Below, piece after piece: positions 30,499 to 38,848 of a stretch of 64,000 bases of DNA; the first letter of the stretch is position 1; every line of letters begins with the position of its first letter. The translations under genes were made by a program, and so were the position numbers. Source of the stretch: Clostridiales bacterium (GTDB lineage Bacteria > Bacillota > Clostridia > Saccharofermentanales > Saccharofermentanaceae); assembly GCA_017962145.1 (NCBI GenBank), contig JAGCVX010000005.1, positions 124,001 through 188,000 of the forward strand. Reading direction: 5' to 3'. The notes beneath the pieces were generated by a model. The model was not told the origin of the DNA. It searched no databases and saw nothing but the letters and a program-made list of their open reading frames with translations.

Positions 30499-31515
30499 TC
30501 AGGCATTGCTGACTTCGATCAGCTTCGCCAGTGTTTCCTTTGCCTTACCGGAATCGATCAGTTCGCCGGCAAGCTTTACGCCGTCTGCGAAAGACTCTGC
30601 CTTGCCTGCGATATAAAGACCGGCACCGGCATTCATGAGAACTGTATTTCTCTTGTGACCCTTCTGACCGTCGAGAAGATCTCTTACGATCTGTGCATTC
30701 TCCTCCGGAGATCCGCCCTTAAGGTCATCCTTGGTGCAGCGCTCGAAACCGAACTGCTCCGGCTCGACTGTATATACTTTATACCAGCCGTCCTTAAATT
30801 CGCAAACCGTTGTCGGAGCGGAAAGAGAGATCTCGTCGAGCTTGTCTTTTCCGTATACGACCATACCGCGTTTTACGCCGAGGGACATCAGAACACGCGC
30901 CAGAGGCTCGATGAGGTATTCATCGTATACACCCAGAAGCTGCATGGACGGATTTCCCGGATTGGTCAGAGGTCCGAGGATATTGAATACAGTACGGAAG
31001 CCCAGTTCCTTACGGATCGCACCGACATACTTCATGGATGTGTGATACTTCTGTGCAAAGAAGAAGCACATGCCGACTTTCTGCAAAAGCTCGACACACT
31101 TTTCCGGGCTCTGCTCGATGTTTACGCCCAGTGCTTCGAGGCAGTCTGCTGTACCGCACTTGGAAGAAGCGGCACGGTTACCGTGCTTGGCAACCTTGAC
31201 TCCGCCGGCTGCGCATACCAGAGCAGAAACCGTCGAGATATTGAAGCTGTGCGCACCGTCTCCGCCTGTTCCTACGATCTCGAGCACATCCATACCGGTC
31301 TGAACCTGTGTTGCGTGATCGCGCATCGCACGTGCACATCCTGCGATCTCATCCGTGGTCTCCGCCTTCGCACTCTTTGTCGAAAGCGCTGCCAGAAATG
31401 CCGCGTTCTGTGTCGGTGTGGTCTCTCCGTTCATGATCTCATTCATTACGGAATAGGCCTCGTCATATGTCAGGTCCTCTTTGTTTACGATCTTAACGAT
31501 TGCTTCTTTAATCAT
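30499..31515 (-). CDS. trpD: Anthranilate phosphoribosyltransferase
   Basis: 338 residues. The PRPP site [14 protein letters not shown] and [23 protein letters not shown] (split across two lines in the gene) are intact, as is [14 protein letters not shown]. It transfers phosphoribose to anthranilate. It starts behind AAGGAGG, 24 bp after trpG, and is not fused to trpG. Confidence 0.97.
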   Translation of the reverse strand: MIKEAIVKIVNKEDLTYDEAYSVMNEIMNGETTPTQNAAFLAALSTKSAKAETTDEIAGCARAMRDHATQVQTGMDVLEIVGTGGDGAHSFNISTVSALVCAAGGVKVAKHGNRAASSKCGTADCLEALGVNIEQSPEKCVELLQKVGMCFFFAQKYHTSMKYVGAIRKELGFRTVFNILGPLTNPGNPSMQLLGVYDEYLIEPLARVLMSLGVKRGMVVYGKDKLDEISLSAPTTVCEFKDGWYKVYTVEPEQFGFERCTKDDLKGGSPEENAQIVRDLLDGQKGHKRNTVLMNAGAGLYIAGKAESFADGVKLAGELIDSGKAKETLAKLIEVSNA

Positions 31516-31539
31516 GGTTCGTTCCTCCTTAGTATGCTG

Positions 31540-32106
31540 TTAGTTCAAAATGAAATTTCTGAGTATCTTTTGTCCCTGCGGGGTCATGATGGACTCCGGA
31601 TGGAACTGTACACCGTATACCGGGTAGTCTTTGGCACGTACTGCCATCACTTCGTCTTCCTGCGTCTTCGCGGTAACGATCAGAGAATCCGGGATCGTTT
31701 CCGGATCGGCGATCAGCGAGTGATATCTTGCGACCTTAAACTTCTCCGGAAGGTTCGTGAAAAGCTTATCGGAAGTGTCGGCTTTGACTTCGGACTGCTT
31801 TCCGTGCATCAGTCTCGGTGCATAAGTAACTGTCGCGCCAAATGCCATGCAGATGGCCTGATGGCCGAGACATACGCCCAGGATCGGGAATTTGCCTTTG
31901 AGCTTATCGATCACCTCGAGAAGGACACCTGCATTTTCCGGTCTTCCCGGACCCGGTGAAAGAACGATGCGGGAAGGATTCAGCGCTTCGATCTCCTCTA
32001 CGGTCATCTCGTCATTACGGATCACTTTGATATCCGGATCGATCGAACCGATCATCTGATAAAGGTTATAAGAAAAACTATCGTAGTTATCGATTAGAAG
32101 TATCAT
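31540..32106 (-). CDS. trpG: Anthranilate synthase glutamine amidotransferase subunit
   Basis: 188 residues of a class I glutamine amidotransferase: LLIDNYDSFSYNLYQMIG start, LSPGPGRPENAG oxyanion loop, nucleophile in LGVCLGHQAI, and VQFHPESIMTPQG. It feeds ammonia to TrpE. In many Firmicutes the same subunit also serves folate (PabA); there is no folate gene here. Its ATG overlaps the trpE stop as ATGA. Confidence 0.95.
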   Translation of the reverse strand: MILLIDNYDSFSYNLYQMIGSIDPDIKVIRNDEMTVEEIEALNPSRIVLSPGPGRPENAGVLLEVIDKLKGKFPILGVCLGHQAICMAFGATVTYAPRLMHGKQSEVKADTSDKLFTNLPEKFKVARYHSLIADPETIPDSLIVTAKTQEDEVMAVRAKDYPVYGVQFHPESIMTPQGQKILRNFILN

Positions 32107-33569
32107 ACATCATCCTCCTGTGCTGCAGAGAGTGCACGGAAGACGGCCTTTGCCTTATTGATGCACTCCTCATATTCTTTCTCCGGTACGGAATCGGCAA
32201 CGATTCCCGCACCGCTTCGGATAAATACTTTTCCGTTCTTTTTAAATGCAATACGGATCGCGATACAAGTATCCATGTTTCCGGCAAAATCGATATATCC
32301 GATCGCGCCGCCGTAGATACCACGCTTATTATTCTCGAGCTGTCCGATCAGCTGGCATGCACGGATCTTTGGTGCACCGGAAAGCGTTCCTGCCGGAAGA
32401 ACCGCTTCGACTGCATCCAGTGCGTCTTTGTCCTCACGGATAACACCCTTTACGGTAGATCCGATATGCATCACGTGTGAGAAGCGCTCGATGCTGTGGA
32501 GGATCTCCACTTCGACCGAACCGAAACGGCTGATCTTGCCCAGATCATTTCGACCAAGATCGACAAGCATGTTATGCTCCGCCAGTTCTTTTTCATCGTG
32601 AAGAAGATCGGTCTCAAGCATGAAGTCTTCGGCCTGTGTCTTTCCGCGCGGACGTGTTCCGGCCAGCGGGAATGTGTGCAGCACACCGTCTTTGAGGTTT
32701 ACGAGTGTCTCCGGAGAAGCACCGGCAACTTCGACATCCGTTCCGGAGAAATAGAACATATACGGAGAAGGATTGATCGTACGCAGATGACGGTATGTAT
32801 CCAGAAGGCTTCCTTCGAATGGTGCCGAAAGACGGTTGCTCAGAACGATCTGGAAGATATCACCTTCGTGGATATAGTGCTTGGCCTTCTCGACCATGCC
32901 GCAGAATTCTTCTTTGTTAAAGAGCGGTGTCGGCTCGGCCAGAAGGCGTCCCTTATGCTCTCCGTCCGGCTTTCCGTGAAGGATGAGGTTGCGGATCTTT
33001 TCGATCTCCATGACCGTCTTTTTATATCCGGCGTCGCCGTCCTTCAAGTAAGTATTGGCGATGATGATGATCTTCTGTGCATAGTTATCGAAAGCGATGA
33101 CTTTATCGAAAAGCATCAGGTCGATATCCTGGAAGCCCTCTTCATCTACTGTGTCGACCTTGGCTGTCGGCTCACTGTAGTAAAGATAATCGTAAGAAAA
33201 ATAACCTACAAGACCACCTGTAAACGGCGGCAGATAGGAAAATCTCGGGCTCTTATATTCACCGAGGATCTGTCTTAAATATGCATTCGGGTTTTGTGTT
33301 TCGATAGATACATCCCCGATTCTCATGACGCCGTCTTTAACGGTAACGGAAGTCTTCGGATCGAATCCGAGGAATGTGTAGCGGCCCCACTTTTCGTTTT
33401 CCGCCACCGACTCCAGCATATAGCAGTGTGTGGAGACGGACTTTAAGATCTTCATGGTCTCGATCGGAGTACGCACGTCCGAAAGGATCTGTGTGCTCAG
33501 AGGAACTACGTTATAGTCCCCTTCTATTTCCAGTCGCTTGACCTCAGCCAGTTCCGGTACGATTTTCAT
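32103..33569 (-). CDS. trpE: Anthranilate synthase component I
   Basis: 488 residues. The N-terminal part carries the tryptophan-feedback region (LESVAENEKWGRYTFLG, containing the LLES-like element), and the C-terminal chorismate-binding domain has FQIVLSNRL, GTRPRGKT, ERFSHVMHI and GAPKIRACQLI plus GGAIGYIDF. It converts chorismate to anthranilate and is the first gene of the operon. The frame opens at 33662, inside the T-box, but the ATG at 33569 has AAAGGAGG 6 bp upstream and is clearly the start. Expression is set by the T-box directly upstream. Confidence 0.96.
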   Translation of the reverse strand: MKIVPELAEVKRLEIEGDYNVVPLSTQILSDVRTPIETMKILKSVSTHCYMLESVAENEKWGRYTFLGFDPKTSVTVKDGVMRIGDVSIETQNPNAYLRQILGEYKSPRFSYLPPFTGGLVGYFSYDYLYYSEPTAKVDTVDEEGFQDIDLMLFDKVIAFDNYAQKIIIIANTYLKDGDAGYKKTVMEIEKIRNLILHGKPDGEHKGRLLAEPTPLFNKEEFCGMVEKAKHYIHEGDIFQIVLSNRLSAPFEGSLLDTYRHLRTINPSPYMFYFSGTDVEVAGASPETLVNLKDGVLHTFPLAGTRPRGKTQAEDFMLETDLLHDEKELAEHNMLVDLGRNDLGKISRFGSVEVEILHSIERFSHVMHIGSTVKGVIREDKDALDAVEAVLPAGTLSGAPKIRACQLIGQLENNKRGIYGGAIGYIDFAGNMDTCIAIRIAFKKNGKVFIRSGAGIVADSVPEKEYEECINKAKAVFRALSAAQEDDV

Positions 33570-33604
33570 GTTGTTTCCTCCTTTGTTTGTTCTGGGGAGG
33601 AAAC

Positions 33605-33878
33605 AAAAAATCCTCGACAGAACATCGGTTTCTGTCAAGGACGAATTACATCGCGGTGCCACCTTGATTCACAGCAACAACTGCTGTGCGCTTAGCAGGA
33701 TACCATCATATCCCCGGCAAGTAACGTATGCCTTCACGTTGCAGAATACTTTGCTTTCGCATTTGACTGCACCCTCAGCGGTCCATTTGATGATTTGTTT
33801 TCCGCCGGATTCTCAGCATCGCCGGCTCTCTGTGGGAGCATCATCACCGTTATCTCCGCGTCAACGGTTTCTCTTATT
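33605..33878 (-). ncRNA. T-box riboswitch leader of the trp operon (tRNA-Trp specifier UGG)
   Basis: On the minus strand the antiterminator T-box AAGGTGGCACCGCGA is at 33665-33651. It is followed by the terminator TCCTTGACAGAA/TTCTGTCGAGGA (33641-33611) and TTTTTT. Upstream lies a long stem I with an AGAGAAACC start, a GCCGGCGATGCTGAGAAT distal part and the specifier region AAATGGACC. The specifier codon is UGG (33785-33783), so uncharged tRNA-Trp should stabilise the antiterminator and switch on trpEGDCFBA. The T-box sequence and specifier are read directly; the full fold was not computed. Confidence 0.93.
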
Positions 33879-33884
33879 GGGTGA

Positions 33885-33913
33885 ATCATAACACTACAAA
33901 ATCCACTTGTAAA
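33885..33913 (-). promoter_or_regulatory. Promoter of the trp operon
   Basis: On the minus strand TTTACA (33913-33908), 17 bp, TATGAT (33890-33885). The start near 33878 agrees with the beginning of the T-box leader. Confidence 0.75.
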
Positions 33914-33972
33914 GACGTTTTCACGAATTTTTCAGGCTTTTTCCGATTTTTCTTTTTGAAATGCTCTTTTGC

Positions 33973-34003
33973 TTGACTCGTCCACCCGTGGACATGTTAC
34001 ACT
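33973..34003 (+). promoter_or_regulatory. Promoter of the pheA-aroF operon with internal palindrome
   Basis: TTGACT (33973-33978) and an extended -10 TGTTACACT (TACACT 33998-34003), with a long 19-bp spacer. The spacer contains the palindrome GTCCAC-CC-GTGGAC (33980-33993), a possible repressor or activator site. Confidence 0.55.
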
Positions 34004-34036
34004 ACCTCAAAATATTTTCTATGAAAGTGACGAAAG

Positions 34037-34123
34037 ATGTCTTTAGTTCTTTTGTTTAACAACAGCGAATACTTCCGATTTTTCCGATTTGCTTTTTGGA
34101 GCAGATCCCTGTCGTTTGTGTGA
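34037..34123 (+). CDS. Phe-rich leader peptide of the pheA-aroF operon
   Basis: A 28-codon frame beginning ATG at 34037 and ending TGA at 34121-34123. Seven of 28 residues are Phe, and the core is YFRFFRFAFW (residues 12-21), with Tyr and Trp beside the Phe codons. Such a peptide in front of prephenate dehydratase matches the logic of the E. coli pheA leader: ribosomes stall at Phe codons when Phe-tRNA is scarce and let transcription pass the terminator at 34156-34197. The ribosome site is weak (AGTGACGAAAG directly before the ATG). A second 12-codon frame (34021-34059, two Phe) overlaps it. The composition is too biased to be chance in my view, but translation is unproven. Confidence 0.65.
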   Translation: MSLVLLFNNSEYFRFFRFAFWSRSLSFV

Positions 34124-34155
34124 ATTTGTGAAGTATAGCTGCTGATATTGTGCGT

Positions 34156-34197
34156 AGAAAGAAGCGCTGTTCTTTACAAGGAACGGCGCTTCTTTCT
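34156..34197 (+). terminator. Leader terminator of pheA-aroF (attenuator)
   Basis: AGAAAGAAGCGC pairs with GCGCTTCTTTCT, with an inner GTTC/GAAC stem. The GC-rich part is followed by the U-rich TTCTTTCT, which pairs with the A-rich 5' arm. It sits between the Phe-rich leader peptide and pheA. CGCTGTT in its 5' arm (34165-34171) can alternatively pair with AACAGCG (34061-34067) inside the leader frame. Confidence 0.7.
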
Positions 34198-34254
34198 GGT
34201 TACAGCAAACCAAAGAAGAAAGAAAAGCTTTTATAGAAAACAAAGGAGAAAGAC

Positions 34255-35145
34255 ATGAGCGAATCAAGCGAGTCGAACGAGAATCGAAATACAAACGGAA
34301 ACGATATAAAGATCGCCTATAGCGGCATCGAAGGATCCTTTGCTCATATTGCGGCAACGCGTATCTTTCCGGATCTTCCCCTTTTCCCCTGCCACAGTTT
34401 TAAAGAAGCGTATGAAAAAGTCGCTTCCGGGATCTGCGAAGCGGCCGTGCTTCCGATCGAAAACAGTTATGCCGGTGACGTCGGACAGGTATCCGATCTG
34501 ATGTTCGGCGGAGACCTTCTCGTTTATGGCGTCTATGAACTTTCCATTTCCCAGTGCCTTTTAGGCATCCCGGGAAGTGATGTCGCTTCGATCCGACGCG
34601 TCATCTCCCATCCCCAGGCACTCGAACAGTGTGCCGAATATATCGCCAATCACCACTGGGAGACCATCCCTTATGAAAACACAGCCAGAGCCGCACGCGA
34701 AGTGGCAAGATCCGCCGATCCATCTACCGGCGCGATCGCCAGTGCGGAGACGGCTCCTCTTTATGACCTTTGCGTTCTTGCGGAAGGCATCAACGAGTCA
34801 AGCAGAAACACGACCCGTTTTGCCGTCTTCGTCCGTTCAACAAGTAACGGGATCGAAAGGATCATGAAAAAAGAAAAAGAAAACGAAAACACGATACTGC
34901 TTTTCACGATCAAGCACGTTGCCGGATCTCTCGCAAAAGCGGTTTCCATCATCGGACAGCATGATTTTAACATGCGCGTGATCCGCAGCCGTCCGGTAAA
35001 AGACATCAACTGGCAGTACTACTTTTATACCGAACTCGAAGGCCGACTGGATACGCCTTCCGGAAAGAAAATGCTGGAAGATTTAAAAAGTGCATGCGAA
35101 CTGATCAAGATCGTCGGCACCTACCATCCGGAAGAAAAGATCTAA
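34255..35145 (+). CDS. pheA: Prephenate dehydratase with ACT domain
   Basis: 296 residues. Prephenate dehydratase domain at ~20-200: IAYSGIEGSFAH start, LPIENSYAGDVGQV, and the NTTRFAVF motif near the end of the domain, whose Thr is catalytic. The C-terminal ACT domain (LLFTIKHVAGSLAKAVSII..NMRVIRSRP) should bind phenylalanine for feedback inhibition. It has no chorismate mutase domain. It starts behind AAAGGAG; the first ~20 residues (Ser/Glu/Asn-rich) form a non-conserved extension. It is followed 33 bp later by the DAHP synthase gene. Expression is probably controlled by the Phe-rich leader. Confidence 0.95.
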   Translation: MSESSESNENRNTNGNDIKIAYSGIEGSFAHIAATRIFPDLPLFPCHSFKEAYEKVASGICEAAVLPIENSYAGDVGQVSDLMFGGDLLVYGVYELSISQCLLGIPGSDVASIRRVISHPQALEQCAEYIANHHWETIPYENTARAAREVARSADPSTGAIASAETAPLYDLCVLAEGINESSRNTTRFAVFVRSTSNGIERIMKKEKENENTILLFTIKHVAGSLAKAVSIIGQHDFNMRVIRSRPVKDINWQYYFYTELEGRLDTPSGKKMLEDLKSACELIKIVGTYHPEEKI

Positions 35146-35178
35146 AACACTGAAACACAAAGAAAGAAGGAAAATAAA

Positions 35179-36210
35179 ATGAATGGAATCATCGTACGAA
35201 AGCTTGCCAATCCGGAAGAAGTAAAAGAGATGTATCCTTTAAGCGAAACGCAGAAGACAGCCGTTTCGAATCAGATCAAGGCTCTCGAAGCCATCCTGCG
35301 CGGCGAAGACAACCGCATGATCCTGATCATCGGACCCTGCTCGGCCGATAACGAAGACAGCGTCATCGACTACATTTCCAGACTCGTACCGGTTCAGGAG
35401 AAAGTAAAGGATAAGGTACTCATCGTACCGCGTATCTATACCAACAAACCGAGAACGACAGGCGATGGCTATAAGGGCATGCTGCACCAGCCGGATCCGG
35501 GTGCCAAAGCCGATCTCATGAAAGGCATCCTCGCTACCCGCCACCTGCATATGCGTGCCATCGAGGAAACAGGATTCGCCTGTGCCGATGAGATGCTCTA
35601 TCCGGAAAACTACCAGTACCTCGATGATGTTCTGGCTTATGTCGCCGTCGGTGCACGAAGCGTAGAAGACCAGCAGCACCGTCTGACCGCAAGTCTCATC
35701 TCCGCACCGACCGGCATGAAAAATCCGACCAGTGGTGATTATGCCGTCATGCTCAACGCCATCACGGCCGCAACGCATCCGCACACATTCATCTATCGAG
35801 GCTGGGAAGTCGATTCTCACGGAAATGACTACGCGCACGCCGTCCTTCGCGGATACACCAATAAACACGGTGAAGCCCAGCCGAACTATCACTTCGAAGA
35901 TCTTCTTCGCTTAAGTGAGATGTATGCGACACGCCAGGTTCCCTACCCGGCTGCCATCATCGACACCAACCACGCCAACTCCGATAAGAACCCGCTGGCA
36001 CAGCCGCGTATCATCAAGGAAGTCATGTACTCGATGCGTCACAGCACCGAAGTTGCCAAGCTCGTAAAAGGCTTCATGATCGAAAGCTACATCGTCGAGG
36101 GAAGACAAGAAATCGGTGGTGGCGTCTACGGACAATCCATCACCGATGCATGTCTTGGTTGGGAAAAGAGCGAGCGGCTCATCTACGATATCGCCGAACT
36201 TGTTCCCTGA
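35179..36210 (+). CDS. aroF: DAHP synthase, class I
   Basis: 343 residues, the size of the E. coli AroF/G/H enzymes. Conserved blocks are LIIGPCSADNEDSVIDY, RIYTNKPRTTGDGYKGM (split as KPRT and GWKG-like), ARSVEDQQHR, GMKNPTSGDYAVMLNAI and IIDTNHANS, with MIESYIVEGRQ near the C-terminus. It condenses phosphoenolpyruvate with erythrose 4-phosphate, the first step to all aromatic amino acids. Its pairing with pheA behind a Phe-sensing leader suggests this is the phenylalanine-regulated isozyme. The symbol by analogy could equally be aroG or aroH. Its stop is 6 bp from the convergent iscU stop. Confidence 0.93.
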   Translation: MNGIIVRKLANPEEVKEMYPLSETQKTAVSNQIKALEAILRGEDNRMILIIGPCSADNEDSVIDYISRLVPVQEKVKDKVLIVPRIYTNKPRTTGDGYKGMLHQPDPGAKADLMKGILATRHLHMRAIEETGFACADEMLYPENYQYLDDVLAYVAVGARSVEDQQHRLTASLISAPTGMKNPTSGDYAVMLNAITAATHPHTFIYRGWEVDSHGNDYAHAVLRGYTNKHGEAQPNYHFEDLLRLSEMYATRQVPYPAAIIDTNHANSDKNPLAQPRIIKEVMYSMRHSTEVAKLVKGFMIESYIVEGRQEIGGGVYGQSITDACLGWEKSERLIYDIAELVP

Positions 36211-36216
36211 TCGTTT

Positions 36217-36588
36217 TTACTGTTTGGATTCGTAATCCTTCAGTGCCGCCTCGATGGCTTCCTGAGCCAGGACCGAACAGTGGATCTTGTGTGTCGGGAG
36301 GCCATCCAGCGCTTCGACGACGGCTTCGTTTGTGAGCTTTCTTACTTCCTCGAGCGGCTTTCCTTTGATCAGTTCTGTCGCCATGGAGCTGGACGCGATC
36401 GCACTGCCGCATCCGAACGTTTCAAACTTTACATCTTCTACGATGCCGTCCTTGATCTTGAGGTACATCTTCATGATGTCGCCGCACTTGGCATTGCCGA
36501 CTTCGCCGACACCGTCCGCGTCTTCGATCACACCTACATTTCTCGGATTACGGAAATGATCCATTACTTTTTCACTATAAAGAGCCAT
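36217..36588 (-). CDS. iscU: Iron-sulfur cluster assembly scaffold IscU/NifU
   Basis: 123 residues of the NifU-N/IscU fold. It starts with ALYSEKVMDHFRNPRNVG. The three cluster-ligand cysteines are present: NAKCGDIM (about 35), FGCGSAIASSSM (about 60) and KIHCSVLAQEA (about 104). It receives sulfur from the cysteine desulfurase encoded 13 bp upstream and builds [Fe-S] clusters. No iscA, hscA or hscB follow, as usual for the minimal clostridial system. Confidence 0.94.
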   Translation of the reverse strand: MALYSEKVMDHFRNPRNVGVIEDADGVGEVGNAKCGDIMKMYLKIKDGIVEDVKFETFGCGSAIASSSMATELIKGKPLEEVRKLTNEAVVEALDGLPTHKIHCSVLAQEAIEAALKDYESKQ

Positions 36589-36601
36589 ATTCTTCCCTCC
36601 A

Positions 36602-37789
36602 TTACTCGAGTATAAACTTCGTTTTTCCTGCTTCCAGATCTCTCCATACCGGCGAGAAACCTCGCAGATAGGTGACTGTATCTTTTACCGCGGAGATGAT
36701 ATAGTCCGCATCTTCTTCCGTGATATCCTCACCCAGACTCAGTCTCAGCGAACCATGTGCCACATCGTGTACACGGCCGATCGCCAGAAGCACGTGACTC
36801 GGATCAAGAGAACCAGATGTGCAGGCGCTTCCCGAAGAGGCCGCGATACCCTTGTCGTCCAAAAGCAAAAGAAGCGACTCGCCTTCGATTCCCTCAAAGC
36901 AGAAGTTGATATTTCCGGGAAGTCTTTTTTCCAGGTCTCCGTTCAATGCACTGTGAGGGATCTCTTTGAGCCCCGCGATGATCTTGTCGCGGATAGGCTG
37001 GACTTTTTCTCGGTTCGCATCGATACCGGCAACCGCTTCTTTTACTGCCACGGCCATTGCCGCGATGCCCGGAACATTTTCCGTACCGGCACGTTTGCCG
37101 CGCTCCTGTGCACCGCCTTCGATAAGATTGGTAAGCATGATTCCCTTCTTCACATAAAGGAAACCGACGCCCTTCGGGCCGTGGAACTTATGTGCCGAAG
37201 CAGACAGCATATCTACGTTCAGATCCTCCACATCGATCTTCACATGTCCGATCGCCTGAACCGCATCTGTATGGAACAGAACCTTGTGCTGACGGCAGAT
37301 GCTTCCGATCTCCTTGATCGGCTGGATCGTTCCGATCTCGTTATTGGCAAACATGATCGTAACCAGGCACGTATCTTCCTTGATCGCTTCTTCGACTTCC
37401 GACGGGATGATGATTCCGTTTTCGTGAACCGGAAGAAGTGTGATCTCAAAACCTTCTTTTTCCAGTTTATTCAGAGTATGCAGAACGGCGTGGTGCTCGA
37501 ATGCGGAAGAGATAATGTGCTTCTTTCCGGCTTTCTTTCCCAGTTCCGCAGCGGAACGGATCGCCTGGTTGTCCGCTTCACTTCCGCCGGAAGTAAAGTA
37601 GATCTCACGAGGCTGCGCTCCGATCGAAGCCGCCACATCTTCTCTTGCTCTTTCAAGTATTTCTTTCGCTTTCTGTCCGAATTCATATAAGCTCGACGGA
37701 TTTCCGTAGTTTTCGGAAATCACGGAAAACATCGCATTTACAGCAGATTCCGACATCTTTGTTGTTGCAGCATTATCAGCGTATATCAC
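36602..37789 (-). CDS. iscS: Cysteine desulfurase (IscS/NifS)
   Basis: 395 residues. PLP-binding lysine is in [17 protein letters not shown]; the sulfur-carrying loop is in [30 protein letters not shown] opens the protein. The start is GTG at 37789 with GGAGAG upstream. It removes sulfur from cysteine and donates it to IscU and other acceptors. A palindromic element (37838-37858) overlaps the likely promoter, consistent with an Rrf2/IscR-type regulator, whose gene is not in this window. Confidence 0.95.
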   Translation of the reverse strand: MIYADNAATTKMSESAVNAMFSVISENYGNPSSLYEFGQKAKEILERAREDVAASIGAQPREIYFTSGGSEADNQAIRSAAELGKKAGKKHIISSAFEHHAVLHTLNKLEKEGFEITLLPVHENGIIIPSEVEEAIKEDTCLVTIMFANNEIGTIQPIKEIGSICRQHKVLFHTDAVQAIGHVKIDVEDLNVDMLSASAHKFHGPKGVGFLYVKKGIMLTNLIEGGAQERGKRAGTENVPGIAAMAVAVKEAVAGIDANREKVQPIRDKIIAGLKEIPHSALNGDLEKRLPGNINFCFEGIEGESLLLLLDDKGIAASSGSACTSGSLDPSHVLLAIGRVHDVAHGSLRLSLGEDITEEDADYIISAVKDTVTYLRGFSPVWRDLEAGKTKFILE

Positions 37790-37837
37790 AGTCTCAACTC
37801 TCCTTCAATTATCTTACGATCGTATGCTATTACTATT

Positions 37838-37858
37838 TACCTACCTTGTCAATAGGTA
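37838..37858 (-). promoter_or_regulatory. Candidate Rrf2/IscR-type operator and promoter of iscSU
   Basis: TACCTA and TAGGTA are inverted repeats 9 bp apart, overlapping a minus-strand TTGACA. TAGCAT 17 bp further is a weak -10. The ACCTA..TAGGT form resembles Rrf2-family (IscR/CymR-like) sites; the assignment is inference. Confidence 0.5.
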
Positions 37859-37972
37859 ATTAGCAAATCTATGATAATTCTTACTTTTCACAAGCATCTT
37901 TTCCTTCTTAATCTATCGCGAAGCATGCGCAGATATATTATAATAGGGCAAGACCATAAGGAGGATACGATC

Positions 37973-38836
37973 TTGGACAAGACCCCTTCCGCACTGATCA
38001 TGGAAGGCGGCGCGATGCGCGGTATGTTTACCTGCGGCGTCATCGACGTCTTCATGGAGAATAATATCGATTTTGACGGCGCGGCCGGAATCTCTGCCGG
38101 TGCGGCTTTCGGCTGTAATTTCAAATCCCGCCAGATCGGGCGCCCCATACGCTATAACAAGAAATACGGAAAAGATCCTCGCTACGCAAGTCTTCGCTCG
38201 CTCATCAAGACGGGTGACTATTTCGGAGCCGAATTCTGCTATGAGACGCTTCCCTTCGAGCTGGATCTTTTCGATACAAAAGCATTCAGCGAGAACCCTT
38301 TGAAATTCTTTGTCGGTGCGACCGATGTCGATACCGGAAAGATCGTCTATCACCTCTGCACAGACGGAGGGAAAAACGATATCCTCTGGATGCGAGCCTC
38401 CGCGTCCATGCCGCTTGTGTCCAGAGTAGTTGAAGCAGACGGACACCGCCTTCTTGACGGTGGGATCGTCGACACTGTTCCCTATGCTTATATGGAGAGT
38501 CTGGGGTATAAACGAAATGTCATCGTGCTGACGCAGCCGAAAGGATACATCAAAAAGAAAAGCCGCGGAAATCTTCTTTTCAAGACTTTTCTTCGGAAGT
38601 ATCCGGCCGTTGTCGAAGGTATGGAGCACCGTCACGAGATGTATAACCGACAGATGAAAGAGATCGAAGAACGCGAAACCCGCGGTGAATCATTCGTGAT
38701 CCGTCCGCCTTGTGATCTGGGCATCAGCCGTACGGAAAATGATCCGCAGGAACTCGAGCGTGTCTATCAGATCGGAAGAAACGAGGCCACGAAAGCACTT
38801 CCCAAAATACGTGAATTTCTTCACATACCAGATTAA
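37973..38836 (+). CDS. Patatin-like phospholipase family protein
   Basis: 287 residues. The catalytic dyad and oxyanion hole are intact: GGAMRG (oxyanion loop), GISAGA (GxSxG nucleophile, near residue 42) and DGGIVD (catalytic Asp). It is similar to bacterial RssA/YjjU-type patatins, predicted lipid acyl hydrolases; the natural substrate is unknown. There is no signal peptide. I chose TTG at 37973 because AAGGAGG lies 8 bp upstream and the coding quality begins there; the in-frame ATG at 37871 would precede the probable -10 (TATAAT, 37939-37944). The aldo/keto reductase follows 12 bp later. Confidence 0.85.
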   Translation: MDKTPSALIMEGGAMRGMFTCGVIDVFMENNIDFDGAAGISAGAAFGCNFKSRQIGRPIRYNKKYGKDPRYASLRSLIKTGDYFGAEFCYETLPFELDLFDTKAFSENPLKFFVGATDVDTGKIVYHLCTDGGKNDILWMRASASMPLVSRVVEADGHRLLDGGIVDTVPYAYMESLGYKRNVIVLTQPKGYIKKKSRGNLLFKTFLRKYPAVVEGMEHRHEMYNRQMKEIEERETRGESFVIRPPCDLGISRTENDPQELERVYQIGRNEATKALPKIREFLHIPD

Positions 38837-38848
38837 GGAGGATGAAAT

